Positions 19,185 to 28,822 of a stretch of 64,000 nt of DNA are shown in pieces. The position numbers and the translations under genes are program-made. The stretch spans positions 81,948 to 145,947 of the forward strand of contig NZ_QKYU01000014.1 in the NCBI RefSeq assembly GCF_003253705.1. The letters run 5' to 3'. Position 1 is the stretch's first letter; each line of letters begins with the position of its first letter. Below the pieces are notes generated by a model, which was not told the origin of the DNA, ran no database searches, and worked only from the letters and a program-made list of their open reading frames with translations. This DNA comes from Humitalea rosea. Lineage in GTDB: Bacteria > Pseudomonadota > Alphaproteobacteria > Acetobacterales > Acetobacteraceae.

Positions 19185-19510
19185 CAGCCGGCGTTCCGCG
19201 TGCCCGCCGGCAGCTTCACGACCAACCCGTCCAGCGCCTCGGTCATGATAAGCTGGCAGCCCAGGCGGCTGGTTTCCTGAAGGTCGAAGGCCAGGTCCAG
19301 CATATCCTCCTCATCCTCGGTCGGCTTGACCAGGCGGGGGAACCAGGGGCTGTCCACGATCACATGGCAGGTCGAACAGGCCAAAGAGCCCTCGCACGCA
19401 CCCTCGATATCCACACCATGCCGATGCGCGATCTCCAGCACCGAAAGGCCGAGGGGGGCCTCGACCTCCCGCCGCGTTCCATCGCGCTCAATGAACGTCA
19501 TCTTCGGCAT
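19184..19510 (-). CDS. fdx: [2Fe-2S] ferredoxin, adrenodoxin/ISC type
   Basis: About 108 residues. Cluster ligands follow the C-x5-C-x2-C-x36-C pattern in [10 protein letters not shown] and LGCQLI, diagnostic of ISC-type/adrenodoxin-like ferredoxins that donate electrons during Fe-S assembly. [20 protein letters not shown] is the acidic interaction helix region. Starts with [11 protein letters not shown]; an in-frame ATG 6 bp upstream (19516) overlaps the stop of the desulfurase gene and is the alternative. Stop overlaps tenA start by 1 bp. Confidence 0.95.
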   Translation of the reverse strand: MPKMTFIERDGTRREVEAPLGLSVLEIAHRHGVDIEGACEGSLACSTCHVIVDSPWFPRLVKPTEDEEDMLDLAFDLQETSRLGCQLIMTEALDGLVVKLPAGTRNAG

Positions 19511-19512
19511 GA

Positions 19513-20709
19513 TCACTCCGCGGACACTAGTGGGGCTGCGTGGGGGGTGGTGGTCGCGATCCAGGCGGCGCCAAGCATAGCCGCCGCGCGATCCGCATCG
19601 GCCGGCGAGGTAAAACGCCCGAACCCGATCCGCAAGGTTTTCCGTGCGGCGTCTTCAGGCAGGCCGATGGCGCGCAGGACGTAGGAGGGCTCGATCGCGG
19701 CCGAGGAACAGGCCGAGCCGGTGGAGACACAGACCCCCGGGGCCGCCGCCATGATGGCCTGGGCCGAGGTATCGCCCGGAAATGTCACGTTGAGATTGCC
19801 CGAGACCCGCTGCGCGGCATGGCCGTTCACGACAAGGTCAGGCACAAGGACGCGGAGCTTTTGCAGGAATCGGTCCCGCTGCCCGGCGATCCGGCCCGCG
19901 TCGAGCCGGCCCTCGGCGGCGGCGATCCGCGCGGCGGTGCCAAAGCCGACGACCAGCGGCGCGGGCAGCGTGCCCGAGCGCAGCCCCCGCTCCTGCCCAC
20001 CACCGGAGAACAGCGGCGCCAGCCGGACGCGCGGGCGGCGGCGGACGTACAGCGCCCCAATCCCCTTCGGCCCATACAGCTTGTGGCCGGAGAGCGAGAG
20101 CAGATCGATGCCGATGCCCACATCCAGCGGAATGCGCCCCGAGGCCTGGGCCGCATCGGTGTGGAACAGCGCCCCCGCCTCCCGCGCCAGGGCCGCGAGG
20201 GTCGCCAGATCCTGGGTGACGCCGATCTCATTGTTCACGGCCATCACGCTGACCAGCAGCGTCGGCACCGCCAGCGCCTCGCGCAGCGCCTCCGGGTCCA
20301 GCAGCCCATCCGCGCCGACCGGCAGGATGACCGGCTCGAACCCCTCCGCGGCAAGGTCGCGGACGCTTTCCAGCACGCATTTATGCTCGGTCGCGACGGT
20401 GATGATCCGCCGGCGCTCGCTGCCCTGGCCGGCGGCGAAGCGGGCCGCGCCCTTGATGGCGATGTTGTTGGCCTCGGTGGCGCCGGAGGTCAGCACGATC
20501 TCCCGCGCCTCGGCCCCGATCAAGGCGGCGATCTCCGCGCGGGCGGTCTCGATCGCTTCCTCGGCGGCACGGCCCATGGCGTGCTCGATGCTGTGGGGAT
20601 TGGCGAAATTCTCCTCCCACCAGGGCCGCATCGCCGCGAGGACCCGTGGGTCCAGCGGCGTGGTCGCGTGGTTGTCGAGGTAGATCGGGCGGTTGGCTGT
20701 CGCGGACAT
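19513..20709 (-). CDS. iscS: Cysteine desulfurase, IscS/NifS family
   Basis: 398 residues. PLP enzyme that takes sulfur from cysteine for Fe-S clusters and thiolation. Seen: [12 protein letters not shown] at the N-terminus, [13 protein letters not shown] at 109-110, PLP lysine K210 in [12 protein letters not shown], and the sulfur-accepting C334 in [14 protein letters not shown] with the extended loop of group I (IscS-like) enzymes. Start at 20709 chosen because the family begins with this motif. Lies 20 bp after a second desulfurase gene and overlaps the ferredoxin gene. No iscU, iscA or hscBA is in the window. Confidence 0.95.
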   Translation of the reverse strand: MSATANRPIYLDNHATTPLDPRVLAAMRPWWEENFANPHSIEHAMGRAAEEAIETARAEIAALIGAEAREIVLTSGATEANNIAIKGAARFAAGQGSERRRIITVATEHKCVLESVRDLAAEGFEPVILPVGADGLLDPEALREALAVPTLLVSVMAVNNEIGVTQDLATLAALAREAGALFHTDAAQASGRIPLDVGIGIDLLSLSGHKLYGPKGIGALYVRRRPRVRLAPLFSGGGQERGLRSGTLPAPLVVGFGTAARIAAAEGRLDAGRIAGQRDRFLQKLRVLVPDLVVNGHAAQRVSGNLNVTFPGDTSAQAIMAAAPGVCVSTGSACSSAAIEPSYVLRAIGLPEDAARKTLRIGFGRFTSPADADRAAAMLGAAWIATTTPHAAPLVSAE

Positions 20710-20728
20710 GCGCCCAATGTGGCGCGGA

Positions 20729-21832
20729 TCAGCCCCCGGTTGAAGGACCGGCAACGGGGGCCAGCCTTGCGCCGACGCGGGCCAGGGCGGCGAGGAAGCG
20801 GGGCGCCACATCCTCCGGCGCATCCCAGGGCAGGCTGACGCGGATCGCGTGGCCCGCTGCCTCACCGAGGCCCATGGCGGTGAGCACATGGCTGCGCGTG
20901 ACCTTGCCAGAGGAACAGGCGGAGCCGGCCGAGACCCGCACGCCCTCAAGGTCCAACGCGATGACCAGCGTCTCGGCCGGCATCCGGGGGAAGATCAGGC
21001 TGGTGGTATTGGGCAGGCGCGGCGCCCCCTGCCCCGCGACCGAGAGGCCCGCGCCGGCCTCGATGGCATCGCGCAGGCGGCCGAGGCGGGCGGCGTCCTG
21101 CGGCCGGGCGGCGGCGGCGGCGGCCCCCATGCCGGCGATCGCGGGCAGCGCCTCCGTCCCCCCACGCCGGCCGCGCTCCTGCCCGCCACCTGCCAGCAGC
21201 GGTGCCAGGGTCAGACCGGGCCGGAGCAGCAGCGCCCCGGCGCCCTTGGGCCCGCCGAGCTTATGGCCCGAGAGCGCCATGGTATCGGCGCCCAGGCCTG
21301 CGAAATCCAACGCCATGCGCCCCGCTGCCTGGACCGCGTCGATATGCAACAAGGCGCCGTGGCGGCGGCATAGGGCGGCGATCTCGGACAGGGGGTGCAG
21401 CACCCCGGTCTCATTATTGGCCGCCATGACACAAACCAGCGCCAAGTCAGAACAGGTGAGCAACGTATCGAGCGCCGCCAGATCCAGCCTGCCGTCGGCC
21501 AATACGGGGATGGGGGTGGCACCGGGGGTGGCGGCCAGGACGGCGGGATGCTCGGTCGCCCCCACCAACACCGCCCGGCCGGGCGCGAGCGCGTGGATGG
21601 CGGCGGCATTCGCTTCGGTGCCGCCCGCGGTCAGCACGACATCCTGGGCGCGGGCGCCAAAGGCATTGGCGATCTGGCTCCGGGCCGTCTCCAGCACCCG
21701 CCGCGCCGCTCGCCCATCGGCATGGACCGAGGAAGGGTTGCCGCGCAGATCGAGCGCCACGAGCACGGCCGCGCGTGCCTCCGGCCGCAACGGTTCTGTG
21801 GCATTCGCATCCAGGTAGAGGTCGTCGCTCAC
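20729..21832 (-). CDS. Second cysteine desulfurase family protein, upstream paralog
   Basis: About 367 residues. Same family as its neighbour but clearly divergent: LYLDANATEPLRPEAR, TAGGTEANAAA, TEHPAVL, PLP lysine in ALSGHKLGGPKG, and Cys in SAGSACSSGKVTRSH. The shorter loop around the Cys and general style resemble the second desulfurase commonly found before iscS in alphaproteobacteria. Start: GTG at 21832, with GGAG 7 nt upstream; a GTG at 21859 is the alternative and would add nine residues. First gene of the operon. Why two desulfurases are paired is not resolved by the sequence. Confidence 0.9.
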   Translation of the reverse strand: MSDDLYLDANATEPLRPEARAAVLVALDLRGNPSSVHADGRAARRVLETARSQIANAFGARAQDVVLTAGGTEANAAAIHALAPGRAVLVGATEHPAVLAATPGATPIPVLADGRLDLAALDTLLTCSDLALVCVMAANNETGVLHPLSEIAALCRRHGALLHIDAVQAAGRMALDFAGLGADTMALSGHKLGGPKGAGALLLRPGLTLAPLLAGGGQERGRRGGTEALPAIAGMGAAAAAARPQDAARLGRLRDAIEAGAGLSVAGQGAPRLPNTTSLIFPRMPAETLVIALDLEGVRVSAGSACSSGKVTRSHVLTAMGLGEAAGHAIRVSLPWDAPEDVAPRFLAALARVGARLAPVAGPSTGG

Positions 21833-22184
21833 CGCATGGCTCCGGATCACTGCAGCCACGCCGGCATGGGCCTATGCGCTAAGGGCTTGCCAGCCATGCA
21901 ACTTCATTGCAGGCGCAGTGATTCTGGTAGGATTCGTCGTCCCGCATCTGTATATCCGTCCAACCCTGGGAAACGGGAACCTTTCCCGGGGAAGCCACGA
22001 ACGACCGGTACATGACGGGAGATGCGTCGCGTCTCCATCGACAGGGTATTGTTCCTCGGCGGGGCCGTCAACGACAGCCCCCGAGACCTCCCCTATCGCC
22101 GTCGGTCCGCTGCGTGCGCTGGCCTGGTTTCCCGAATGGATGCCGGCGGCCCCACGCCGGCACCCCAAGCGGATGCGAAGAACG
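21833..22184. other. Divergent intergenic region, no gene recognised
   Basis: About 350 bp between the desulfurase operon (minus) and the hydrolase (plus), so it must hold two promoters. The only structure seen is a small inverted repeat GGGAAA (21968-21973) / TTTCCC (21982-21987). No start codon with family-like coding follows and no RNA gene was recognised. Confidence 0.5.
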
Positions 22185-22853
22185 ATGCCTGAAGTTATGT
22201 TCGCCGGCCCCGATGGGCGGCTCGAGGGCCGCTACCACCATGCGGGTAAGCCGGGCGCGCCCGTCGCGCTGGTGCTGCACCCCCACCCGCTGCATGGCGG
22301 CACCATGAACAACCGTGTCACCCACGCGCTGTTCGAGCGCTACAAGGCGATGGGCTTCTCCACGCTGCGCTTCAATTTTCGGGGCGTCGGGCGGAGCCAG
22401 GGTCGCTATGATGGCGGCATCGGCGAGATCTCCGACGCGGCATCGGCGCTGGACTTCCTGCAGGCGGTGAACCCGGGCGCCTCCATGCTCTGGGTCGCGG
22501 GCTATTCCTTCGGTGCCTATGTCGGGATGCAGTTGCTGATGCGGCGGCCGGAAATGGGCGGCTTCGTCTCCATCTCCGCCCCCGCCAGCCACTACGACTT
22601 CGGCTTCCTCGCCCCCTGCCCGTGCAGCGGGCTGATCCTGCATGGCGCGGATGACGAGCTGGTGCCAGAGCCTTCGGTGAAGAAGCTCGTGGACAAGCTG
22701 AACACCCAGAAGGGCGTGAAGATCGACTACCGCGTGATGGCCGGGGCCGGACATGTCTATACGCCGGAGCAGACCGTGCAGGTCGCCAATGCGGCCGAAG
22801 ACCATGTCATGAGCATCCTCAACCGCTCGCGCATGGCCCTCGCCGCCGACTGA
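22185..22853 (+). CDS. Alpha/beta hydrolase
   Basis: 222 residues. Serine hydrolase fold of the small COG2945-like group, acting on an unknown ester or acyl substrate. Seen: HPHPLHGGTMNN, FNFRGVGRSQG, nucleophile S108 in GYSFGAY, acid in GADDELVP (D156/D157), and H190 in GAGHVYT, giving a full catalytic triad. No signal peptide, so cytoplasmic. Start at ATG 22185 because the family begins MPEVMF...G; upstream in-frame sequence is not conserved. Monocistronic, followed by a strong hairpin. Confidence 0.88.
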   Translation: MPEVMFAGPDGRLEGRYHHAGKPGAPVALVLHPHPLHGGTMNNRVTHALFERYKAMGFSTLRFNFRGVGRSQGRYDGGIGEISDAASALDFLQAVNPGASMLWVAGYSFGAYVGMQLLMRRPEMGGFVSISAPASHYDFGFLAPCPCSGLILHGADDELVPEPSVKKLVDKLNTQKGVKIDYRVMAGAGHVYTPEQTVQVANAAEDHVMSILNRSRMALAAD

Positions 22854-22859
22854 TCCACG

Positions 22860-22891
22860 GCCCCCGCCGCCCAATACGTGGCGGCGGGGGC
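22860..22891. terminator. Bidirectional hairpin between convergent genes
   Basis: Perfect 12-bp stem GCCCCCGCCGCC / GGCGGCGGGGGC with an 8-nt loop, 6 bp after the hydrolase stop and 14 bp before the end of convergent anmK. There is no clear U-tract, but position and strength suggest it terminates both genes. Confidence 0.7.
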
Positions 22892-22905
22892 ATGTGACTT
22901 CCCCG

Positions 22906-23991
22906 CTACAGCAGGGACCCCACCAGCCGCCCGCCGGTGATCGGCCGTGGCGCCCCGGTGGTTGACGGGTAGGTCAGCGGCAGTCCACGTGCGACCCGCG
23001 CCGCGAGGAAGCCGAACGCCTGCGCCTCCAGCGCATCCCCATCCCAACCAGCGACCTCCACCGGCCGCAGCGGCGCCTCCAGCGCCCCCTGCAAGGCACG
23101 CATCAGCCCGGGATTGCGCCGCCCGCCGCCCGCCACCAGCCATTGCAGTGGTGGCTCGGGGAAGTGGCGCGCCGCCGCCGCGACGGCACAGGCGCAGAAG
23201 GCCGCCAAGGTCGCGGCCCCGTCGGCCGGTGAGAGCGCGCCCGCCCCGGCCTCACGCAAGGCGCGGTCGAAGTCGAGACGGTCGAGGCTTTTGGGCGGCG
23301 GCGCCGCCAGATAGGGGTGCGCCAGCATCCGCCCCAGCACCGCGCCATCGGGCTGCCCGGCCAGGGTCAGGTGTCCATCGCGGTCGTAATCCGCGCCGAT
23401 CGAGCGCCGCGCCCAATCATCCAGCGGGCCATTTGCCGGGCCGGTATCGAAGGCCAGCAAATCCCCGCCCGGCCCGATCCAGGTGACATTGCCGACCCCG
23501 CCGAGGTTGAGGATCGCCAGGGGCTTGGGCAGCGGCGCGGCGAGGGCGGCGTGGAACACCGGCACCAGCGGCGCGCCCTGCCCGCCGGCCGCGACATCCG
23601 CGCTGCGGAAGTCCCAGGCCACGGTCATGCCGCAGCGCTTGGCCAGGGTCGCGGCGTCACCGATCTGCCAGGTCCGCGGCGCGGCGCCGCCAGGGGCGTG
23701 CAGGATCGTCTGGCCATGGAAGCCCACCACATCGGCGTCCAGGCCGATCGCCGCCACGGCCTCGGCATGGCGAGCGGTCAGCCGCGCCTCGCAATGGCGC
23801 AGGAAGGGGTCATCGGGCGAGAGTTCGGGAGCGCGGTCCAGCAACAGTCGCAGATCGCGCCGCAGGGCCGGGTCGTAAGGCAAGGTCACGGCCGGGCCGA
23901 GGCGCGAGATATGCTCGCCATCCGTCTCCACATAGGCCGCATCGACGCCATCGAGCGAGGTGCCGCTCATCAGCCCGATCGTCCGCAGCAT
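22906..23991 (-). CDS. anmK: Anhydro-N-acetylmuramic acid kinase
   Basis: 361 residues. AnmK phosphorylates and opens 1,6-anhydroMurNAc during peptidoglycan recycling. Seen: IGLMSGTSLDGVDAAYVE at the N-terminus, FHGQTILH, TWQIGDAATLA, DFRSADVAAGGQGAPLVPVFH, LNLGGVGNVTWI, FDTGPANGPLDDW and VAGGGRRNPGLM, all standard AnmK segments of the hexokinase/actin-like ATPase fold. Start at 23991 puts the conserved motif near residue 6. Monocistronic, convergent with the hydrolase. Confidence 0.96.
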   Translation of the reverse strand: MLRTIGLMSGTSLDGVDAAYVETDGEHISRLGPAVTLPYDPALRRDLRLLLDRAPELSPDDPFLRHCEARLTARHAEAVAAIGLDADVVGFHGQTILHAPGGAAPRTWQIGDAATLAKRCGMTVAWDFRSADVAAGGQGAPLVPVFHAALAAPLPKPLAILNLGGVGNVTWIGPGGDLLAFDTGPANGPLDDWARRSIGADYDRDGHLTLAGQPDGAVLGRMLAHPYLAAPPPKSLDRLDFDRALREAGAGALSPADGAATLAAFCACAVAAAARHFPEPPLQWLVAGGGRRNPGLMRALQGALEAPLRPVEVAGWDGDALEAQAFGFLAARVARGLPLTYPSTTGAPRPITGGRLVGSLL

Positions 23992-24198
23992 CACGGCACC
24001 TGGGGAGGCCAAGCGTCCCGTCACGACATTCGCCCCACCGTCCATCCGCGACTCCACCAAGGCGACGCCTGTCAGCCCGGCATGGTGACGCCTCGCACCG
24101 CCGGTGCAAGCATTCCGTCACATGAGGCGGATTCGGCAAGAGTCCCTTCACCCCCCCCGTGGCAAAGCCTCCGCGATCCGCATGACACTGGAGGCCCT

Positions 24199-24801
24199 GT
24201 GACGCCACCCCCCGCCGAGCCGCCGTCCATGCCGCAGGCGGAGCTGGCGGCCCAGTTCGCCGATCTGCGCGGCTTCATCGACCGCCGCATCGCGGAGTTG
24301 AGCGCCGAGGTCCATGCCAGCGTCCAACTGGCCGACATGACGGAGGAAAAGCTCTCGGCCGAGCTGCAATCGGTGCAGCAGCAGATCGCCCGCCTGGTGA
24401 CGGCGCCCAGCGCCAGCACCCGCAACAGCGGGCTGGAGCTGGAAGCCGTGGTCCAGGCCACCGAGACCGCCGCCAATACGATCATGGAAGCGGCCGAGGC
24501 GATCCAGGACTGGATCGCCGATGGGCAGAAGGACACCGCCTCGATCCAGACGCTTTCAGCCAAGGTCAATTCGATCTTCGAGGCCTGCAGCTTCCAGGAC
24601 ATCACCAGCCAGCGCATCCGCCGCGCGATCCAGCACCTGCAACAGGTGGAGACGATGCTGGACGGCATCCTGCCCGGCGGCGGCGCAACCGACAAAGCCC
24701 ATAGGATGGAGATCGCGACCTCCATGCACACCGTCGCCGCCCCTGCTCTGGCCGGGCGGGACCTGGCGCAGGATGATATCGATGCGATGCTGAACATGTA
24801 G
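24199..24801 (+). CDS. CheZ-like chemotaxis phosphatase family protein
   Basis: About 200 residues, mainly helical with long coiled-coil-like segments (LAAQFADLRGFIDRRIAELSAEVHA; EEKLSAELQSVQQQIARL). The SFQDITSQRIRR segment resembles the CheZ active-site helix with its catalytic Gln. The C-terminal DLAQDDIDAMLNM resembles the CheY-P-binding tail of CheZ (a DD-x-hydrophobic motif after a linker). So a CheY-P phosphatase or related protein is likely. Start: GTG at 24199 with GGAGG just upstream; ATG at 24229 is an alternative. No other chemotaxis genes nearby. Confidence 0.75.
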   Translation: MTPPPAEPPSMPQAELAAQFADLRGFIDRRIAELSAEVHASVQLADMTEEKLSAELQSVQQQIARLVTAPSASTRNSGLELEAVVQATETAANTIMEAAEAIQDWIADGQKDTASIQTLSAKVNSIFEACSFQDITSQRIRRAIQHLQQVETMLDGILPGGGATDKAHRMEIATSMHTVAAPALAGRDLAQDDIDAMLNM

Positions 24802-24838
24802 GCGCCCAGCGGCGGGGCGCCGCCGGATGGAGGGCCTC

Positions 24839-25579
24839 ATGGACGCAACCCGGGCAGTGAAGCGGATCGGCATGCTGGTGCCGTCCTCGAACACGGTGGC
24901 GGAGCCCGCGACCGCGGCGATGCTCGCGGGGCTGCCGGGTGTCAGCCTGCATGTCGCCCGCTTCCGGGTGACGCGGCTCGATACCTCGGAGGAAGCGCTG
25001 GCGCAGTTCCGGCTCGCTCCACTGCTGGCCGCGGCGGATCTGCTGATGGACGCGCATATGGATGCGATCTGCCTGAATGCGACCTCCTCCTGCTACACCG
25101 GCATGCAGAACGATCGCGCGCTGGTGGCCGCGTTCGCGGCGCGGGGCATCGCCGCGGATACGCCGATGCTGGCGCTGTTCGACCTGCTGCGCGCGATGGG
25201 GGCCAGCCGCATCGGGTTGGTGACGCCCTTCCTGCATGACGTCCAGGCGGCGACCATCCGGATCCTTGGCGAAGAGGGCTTCGAAACCGTCGCCGAGCGC
25301 CATCTGAACGACCCCGGCAATTTCAGCTTCGCCCGCTTTACCGAGGACGCAGTCGCCACCCTGGTCCGGGAAGTGGCGGCGAGCCCTGGCGTGCAGGCGG
25401 TGGCGGTGATTTCCACCAACCTGCGTGGCGCACGCCCGGCGGCGATGGTGGAGGCGGAAACCGGCATCCCGGTGCTTGATACGGTTGCGACGGCGCTTTG
25501 GGGCGCGCTGCGGCGGGCCGGTGTCGCACCCTCGGGCGTGAGGGGTTGGGGACGGATGTTCCAGGTGCCGCCGACCTAG
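24839..25579 (+). CDS. Asp/Glu racemase superfamily protein (maleate isomerase-like)
   Basis: 246 residues. It resembles maleate cis-trans isomerases/arylmalonate decarboxylases: KRIGMLVPSSNTVAEP at the N-terminus and LNATSSCYTG with the first catalytic Cys. The second active-site Cys is usually in a S-C-T-N motif; here the corresponding segment is AVISTNLRGARPA, with no Cys at that place. This is unlike both active maleate isomerases and racemases, so the reaction may differ. Start at ATG 24839 with GGAGG upstream. It follows the CheZ-like gene by 37 bp with no obvious functional link. Confidence 0.75.
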   Translation: MDATRAVKRIGMLVPSSNTVAEPATAAMLAGLPGVSLHVARFRVTRLDTSEEALAQFRLAPLLAAADLLMDAHMDAICLNATSSCYTGMQNDRALVAAFAARGIAADTPMLALFDLLRAMGASRIGLVTPFLHDVQAATIRILGEEGFETVAERHLNDPGNFSFARFTEDAVATLVREVAASPGVQAVAVISTNLRGARPAAMVEAETGIPVLDTVATALWGALRRAGVAPSGVRGWGRMFQVPPT

Positions 25580-25653
25580 GCCCACGCACCAAAAAAGCGC
25601 GTGCGGTCAGGAAAGATCGGGCGTCTCATGCGATGGCGGCCGGTGCCGCCCGA

Positions 25654-25670
25654 TTGGCATGACGCTTGCG
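25654..25670 (+). promoter_or_regulatory. Sigma-54-type promoter of the liv-like operon
   Basis: TTGGCATGACGCTTGCG closely fits the -24/-12 consensus YTGGCAC-N5-TTGCW: GG (25656-25657) and GC (25668-25669) are separated by exactly 10 bases. Transcription would start near 25681, about 140 bp before the ATG at 25822. An imperfect inverted repeat with arms GTTCCGGGCTGG / CCAGCCGGAAC follows around 25677-25711. RpoN promoters for amino-acid transport fit nitrogen control; the enhancer-binding activator is unknown. Confidence 0.65.
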
Positions 25671-25821
25671 TAAGCGGTTCCGGGCTGGGTGACGCGTTGA
25701 CCAGCCGGAACTGCGTCTTGTGGATTTTCTATTTCGAGCCTTAAACTGCCTCCACATGTCGTGAATTGCGAATTCCACAAACACAATTCACCACCCCCGC
25801 CCGAGCCTGAGGAGAAATCCC

Positions 25822-26955
25822 ATGTCGCTGCGCCGTCGATCCATCCTGACCGGAACTGCCGGAGCGCTCGCCGCCGCTGCGATCGCCCGCCCCTCCTTCG
25901 CCGCCGATTCTGTCATGGTCGGTGTCAGCGGGCCGCTGACCGGCCCCAATGCGCAATATGGCGCGCAGTGGAAGGACGCCTTCGAGCTGGCGCTGGAGGA
26001 GGTGAACCCCTCCGCCGCCCACAAGGTGCAATATCAGTTCGAGGACAGCCAAGCCGATCCGCGACAGACCGTCGCGATCGCCCAGAAGTTCGTGAATGAC
26101 TCACGGATCATCATGGAACTCGGCGATTTCTCCTCGACCGCCTCGATGGCGGCCTCGCCGATCTATCAGCGCGCCAAGCTCGTGCAGTTCGGCTTCACCA
26201 ATTCCCACCCGGATTTTACCAAGGGTGGCGACTACATGTGGAGCAATTCGATCAGCCAGGCGGAGGAACAGCCGAGCCTCGCCGATTACGCCATCACCGA
26301 TCTTGGCCGCCGGCGCCTCGGCGTGATCCACCTCAACACCGATTGGGGCGTCACCAGCAAGAACCTGTTCGTCTCCGCCGTACAGTCCAAGGGCGCCACG
26401 GTGACGCTGGCCGAGGGCTTCCTGCCGAATGAGCGCGACTTCCGCTCGACCCTGGTGCGCATCCGCGACAGCAACCCCGATGGCATCGTCATCATCGCCT
26501 ATTACGCCGATGCCGCGACCATCATCCGCCAGATCCGCACGCTCGGGCTGACGCAGACGATCATTGCCGTCAGCTCGGTCTATTCGCCGAAGCTGATCGA
26601 GCTTGGGGGCGATGCGGTGAACGGGGTGCATACCCTGTCCAACTTCTTCCCCGGCGAGCCGCGGGCCGAGGTGCAGCGCTTCGTCACCGCCTTCCAGGCC
26701 AAATACGCCCGCGAGCCGGACAACTTCAACGCCACCGCCTATGACACGATGGTCCTCGTGTCCAAGCTGGTGAACACCTATGGCACGACCCGGGCGGCGA
26801 TCCGCGAGGGCCTGCCCCAGGTCGAATCGCCGAGCGTGATCTACGGCACCATCAAGTTCGACCCGGCGACCCGCCGCGTCAGCGGCGCGCAGTACAAGAA
26901 GCTGGTCGTGAAGGACGGTGCCTTCGCGATGTTCCAGGGCGGCACGCCGGCCTGA
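25822..26955 (+). CDS. ABC transporter periplasmic substrate-binding protein, LivK/Peripla_BP_6 type
   Basis: 377 residues. The signal peptide [20 protein letters not shown] ends near RPSFAAD, with an RRR before the hydrophobic stretch (Tat-like). The mature part starts [17 protein letters not shown] and has the type I periplasmic-binding fold with [19 protein letters not shown] between lobes. Relatives bind branched-chain amino acids, amides or aromatic compounds; the ligand is not readable. First gene of an operon with fused permease and two ATPases, followed by oxidative enzymes, which suggests uptake of the substrate they attack. Confidence 0.92.
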   Translation: MSLRRRSILTGTAGALAAAAIARPSFAADSVMVGVSGPLTGPNAQYGAQWKDAFELALEEVNPSAAHKVQYQFEDSQADPRQTVAIAQKFVNDSRIIMELGDFSSTASMAASPIYQRAKLVQFGFTNSHPDFTKGGDYMWSNSISQAEEQPSLADYAITDLGRRRLGVIHLNTDWGVTSKNLFVSAVQSKGATVTLAEGFLPNERDFRSTLVRIRDSNPDGIVIIAYYADAATIIRQIRTLGLTQTIIAVSSVYSPKLIELGGDAVNGVHTLSNFFPGEPRAEVQRFVTAFQAKYAREPDNFNATAYDTMVLVSKLVNTYGTTRAAIREGLPQVESPSVIYGTIKFDPATRRVSGAQYKKLVVKDGAFAMFQGGTPA

Positions 26956-26986
26956 TGCGCGCCGCCATGATCGGGATGCGCTCCGC

Positions 26987-28822
26987 ATGAACATGCCGGG
27001 TCTCGGCGCTTGGTTCGACTACACCGTCAACGGCATCGTCATCGGCAACATCTACGCGATGCTTGCCGTTGGCTTGGCGCTGATCTACGGCGTCGCCAAC
27101 CTCGTGAACTTCGCACATGGCTCCGTCTACGTGGTCGGCGCCTATGTCGGCTGGGCGGCGATCACCTATCTCGGCACACCGTTGCCGGTGACGATCCTTT
27201 GCGTCGTCGTGGTCTGCGGGCTGGTGGGGGTGGGGATCGAGCGGCTGGGGCTGCGGCCGCTGCATGGCTCCTCCCGCATCGCGCCGCTGCTGGCCACCAT
27301 CGGGATCGCGCTGGTGCTGGACCAGGTGGTACAGCTTATCTTCTCGCCCGATCCGCGCGCGGTGCCGATGCAGGTGCCGGAATGGCGCATCCCCATCGGC
27401 GGCGGGACCATCGGCCCGCTGGATTTGCTGATCGGCGGGATCGGGCTGGCGTCCGCGGCGGTGCTCTACGGCTTCCTGCGGTTCACCAAGCTCGGCTGGG
27501 CCGTGCGCGCGACGGCGCAGGATTCCGACGCCGCGCAGCAAATGGGCGTGGACATCAACAAGGTGAACATGGCGGTCTTCGCCATCGCCTCGGCGCTCAG
27601 CGGCATCAGCGGACTGCTGGTCGGCATGTATTACAACCAGATCAACCCGGCGATGAGCTTCGAGGCGACGCTGAAAGGCATCGTCGCCCTCATCATCGGC
27701 GGGCTCGGCAACGTGCCGGGAGCGATCGGCGGCTCGCTGATCCTGGGGCTGACGGAAAGCTACGGCATCGCGCTGTTCGGCACCTCCTATCGCAACCTCT
27801 TCGCCTTCGTGCTGCTGATCGCGATGTTGCTGTGGCGTCCGAACGGGCTGTTCTCGGGGCGCAGCTCGCTGCCGCCCGAGCCGATGACCGGCACCTTCAT
27901 CGCCCGCTCCCGACCCTTCCGTATCCCGCCCTGGGCCGTGGCGGGGCTGATCGTGGCGGCGGCGCTGCTGCCGTTGCTGAACAACCCCTACGTGCTGCAG
28001 ATCGGGGTGAACTCCCTGCTCTATGGCATGCTCGCCCTCAGCCTCACGCTTGTTGCCGGCACCGTCGGGCAGATCTCGCTCGGCCATGCCGCGTTGCTCG
28101 CGATCGGCGGCTATACCTCCGGGCTGCTGGCGATGGATGCGGGATGGCCAGTGGCGGTGACCATTCCCATCGCCGGGATCGTGACCGCCGGGCTCGGCAC
28201 CTTGCTGGTCTTCCCCGCCTTCCGGCTGACCGGGCATTACGTCTCGATCGCGACCCTCGGTATTGGTGAGATCGTGTCGCTGGTGATCCTGAACTGGAGC
28301 GGCCTGACCCATGGCGCCATCGGCCTCGGCGGCATCCCGCCGCTGGAGGTTTTTGGCTACGACCTCGGTTCGGTGGAGGGCACCTATTGGCTCTGCCTTG
28401 TGATCCTGGTGCTGCTGGCGCTGTTGCAGCTGCGGCTGCTCAGCTCGCACCTTGGCCGCAGTTGGCGGGCGATCCGCGATGACAGCGTCGCCGCCCGCTC
28501 CTATGGCGTCAGCGGCAATCGCTACAAGGCGCTGGCCTTCGGCTTCGGCGGCTTCGGCGCAGGGATCAGCGGCGCCATCACCGCCCATTCCTATTCCTAC
28601 ATCAACCACGAGACCTTCAACGCCACGCTCTCCGTGCTGGCGCTGACCATGGTCATCCTGGGGGGCTTGGGGAATGTGATGGGCGCGGTGCTGGGCGCGA
28701 CCCTGCTGATCGCCCTGCCCGAAGCCTTCCGAGGGCTGGCCGAATACCGGATCCTGATCTACGGCCTCGTGCTGCTGCTGCTGATCCGGTTCCGCCCCCA
28801 GGGCCTGATGGGGACGGTCTGA
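26987..28822 (+). CDS. Fused LivH-LivM branched-chain-type ABC permease
   Basis: 611 residues combining two permeases normally made as separate proteins. Residues about 1-290 are LivH-like ([32 protein letters not shown], and the [25 protein letters not shown] loop). About 315-611 are LivM-like ([34 protein letters not shown], and the [36 protein letters not shown] loop). Multiple hydrophobic segments throughout; located in the inner membrane. Start at 26987 because the LivH part begins there. Overlaps the livG-like ATG by 1 bp. Confidence 0.93.
   Translation: MNMPGLGAWFDYTVNGIVIGNIYAMLAVGLALIYGVANLVNFAHGSVYVVGAYVGWAAITYLGTPLPVTILCVVVVCGLVGVGIERLGLRPLHGSSRIAPLLATIGIALVLDQVVQLIFSPDPRAVPMQVPEWRIPIGGGTIGPLDLLIGGIGLASAAVLYGFLRFTKLGWAVRATAQDSDAAQQMGVDINKVNMAVFAIASALSGISGLLVGMYYNQINPAMSFEATLKGIVALIIGGLGNVPGAIGGSLILGLTESYGIALFGTSYRNLFAFVLLIAMLLWRPNGLFSGRSSLPPEPMTGTFIARSRPFRIPPWAVAGLIVAAALLPLLNNPYVLQIGVNSLLYGMLALSLTLVAGTVGQISLGHAALLAIGGYTSGLLAMDAGWPVAVTIPIAGIVTAGLGTLLVFPAFRLTGHYVSIATLGIGEIVSLVILNWSGLTHGAIGLGGIPPLEVFGYDLGSVEGTYWLCLVILVLLALLQLRLLSSHLGRSWRAIRDDSVAARSYGVSGNRYKALAFGFGGFGAGISGAITAHSYSYINHETFNATLSVLALTMVILGGLGNVMGAVLGATLLIALPEAFRGLAEYRILIYGLVLLLLIRFRPQGLMGTV

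Noticed and set aside
25580..25610. A terminator after the racemase-like gene
   Set aside because: The stem CGCAC/GTGCG is only 5 bp and the A-run lies inside the loop.
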